Shown: positions 5,403 through 5,878 of the stretch, piece by piece
How the letters are laid out: every line of letters begins with the position of its first letter
How positions within the stretch are numbered: the first letter of the stretch is position 1
DNA from: Thermoplasmata archaeon
GTDB taxonomy: Archaea; Thermoplasmatota; Thermoplasmata; UBA184
Reading direction: 5' to 3'
Assembly (NCBI GenBank): GCA_030043505.1
Contig: JASHXN010000056.1
Location: 1-5,878 of the forward strand
Length of the DNA: 5,878 bases
Position numbers and translations under genes: made by a program
The notes under the pieces: model-generated
The model's input: only the letters and a program-made list of their open reading frames with translations
Database searches by the model: none
Told to the model about the DNA's origin: nothing

Positions 5403-5878
5403 CTAGTCTAGACGCGCGGACTCCGCCGTCCCGTCCGTCGCCCCCTTCAGGAACTCGCGGAGCACGACGGTGGCGTAGGCCCCTTTCGGCAAGGCGAACC
5501 GGAACCAGACTCCGTCCGTGTCCGCCTCGATCGCCATCGGGGGCAGCGGAAGCAGGATCGGCCTCCACGTCCCCGCGCTCGCCAGCTCCGGGGCGACGGG
5601 AACGCCGAAGCCCGCCGGGGCGACCTCCTCGTCCGCCAGAAGCTCCCCGAACAGCCGCCCGGGCTCCCCGCCCGGGACCTCCCCGGCGGTTCCCACGAGC
5701 GGCCCGGCGACCGAAGCTCCCCCGCGCTGCACCAGCTCGGAGCACTCGGTGAGGTTCTCCTCGGCCACCCGGGCGATGTCGTGCCCGCGGTACGTCCCGT
5801 CCCGGCCGAGGCGCACGATCGCGTCCCCGGGCACCGGGCGTTCCAGCGGAAGCCCTGCGGCGCGCCGGGCGCCGAGAT
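5403..5878 (-). CDS. truD: tRNA pseudouridine synthase TruD (TruD/Pus7 family), C-terminal 157 residues; 5' end beyond right edge
   Basis: TruD/Pus7 enzymes convert a uridine to pseudouridine in tRNA (U13 in the bacterial enzyme). Only the C-terminal part is visible. The clearest mark is the family's terminal motif LPKGAYATVVLREFLKG, preceded by the strand VWFRFA and the segment WRPILLPL. Before that, LPLERPVPGDAIVRLG, VAEENLTECSELVQRGGASVAGPLVG and a GEPGRLFGELLADEEV helix match the usual order in archaeal TruD. The catalytic Asp lies in the N-terminal part outside the window, so activity cannot be judged here. Full archaeal proteins are usually about 400-430 residues. The frame stays open to the right edge (first whole codon at 5876-5874); a GTG at 5834 is internal, not the start. 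The gene ends with TAG at 5405-5403, 48 bases before the next gene on the same strand. Confidence 0.93.
   Translation of the reverse strand, partial: LGARRAAGLPLERPVPGDAIVRLGRDGTYRGHDIARVAEENLTECSELVQRGGASVAGPLVGTAGEVPGGEPGRLFGELLADEEVAPAGFGVPVAPELASAGTWRPILLPLPPMAIEADTDGVWFRFALPKGAYATVVLREFLKGATDGTAESARLD

Noticed and set aside
94..5411. Very long plus-strand open frames (94-1311, 1160-2320, 2705-4465, 4044-5411)
   Set aside because: They run antisense to recognisable minus-strand genes, their translations are Arg/Pro/Ala/Gly-rich low-information sequence without any motif, and high third-position GC makes stops rare on the opposite strand.
5403..5834. A stand-alone small gene starting at the GTG at 5834
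   Set aside because: The frame continues upstream to the window edge with TruD-like residues (LPLERP before the GTG), so this is the C-terminal part of truD.
1..5878. CRISPR arrays, insertion sequences, tRNA or rRNA genes, or a defence island
   Set aside because: No regularly spaced repeats, transposase motifs, terminal inverted repeats or tRNA-like folds were recognised. All six genes are on one strand with short gaps, as in ordinary chromosomal DNA.

Overview
The window is a dense, very GC-rich stretch (roughly 70% G+C by eye) that looks archaeal and most like a euryarchaeon. The evidence is an aIF5B-type initiation factor that begins almost directly at its GTPase domain, an archaeal/eukaryotic-style TruD C-terminus, a Y-family DNA polymerase ending in a PCNA-binding box, two KaiC/RecA-superfamily proteins of archaeal type, and a TATA-like element in place of a bacterial -35/-10 promoter. 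The proteins are not strongly acidic, which argues against a classical haloarchaeon. A GC-rich Thermoplasmatota-type lineage is my best guess, and it is only an inference.

All six real genes lie on the minus strand and are read from right to left. They are the 3' part of truD (from beyond the right edge to 5403); a KaiC-like protein with a degraded nucleotide-binding loop (5354-4440); a canonical single-domain KaiC-like ATPase (4438-3725, one base after its upstream neighbour); a DNA polymerase IV (3676-2492); an alkaline-phosphatase-superfamily phosphodiesterase (2482-1175); and the 5' part of infB/aIF5B (1128 to beyond the left edge). Gaps are 48, 1, 48, 9 and 46 bases, so no stretch over 300 bases lacks a gene. 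The only convincing promoter-like sequence is upstream of the first KaiC-like gene, just after the truD stop. The genes from there on may be one transcript, though dinB and infB have weak translation signals.

The outer genes concern translation (tRNA pseudouridylation, subunit joining). The core is a pair of RecA-fold proteins followed by a translesion polymerase. The most interesting point is this pair: one member has an intact Walker A motif and catalytic glutamates, while its one-base-spaced partner lacks the P-loop Lys and Thr and the Glu pair. This suggests an active/inactive heteromeric partnership, possibly linked to DNA damage tolerance. I see no mobile element, CRISPR, tRNA or rRNA. 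Very long plus-strand open frames across the window are GC-bias shadows of the minus-strand genes.
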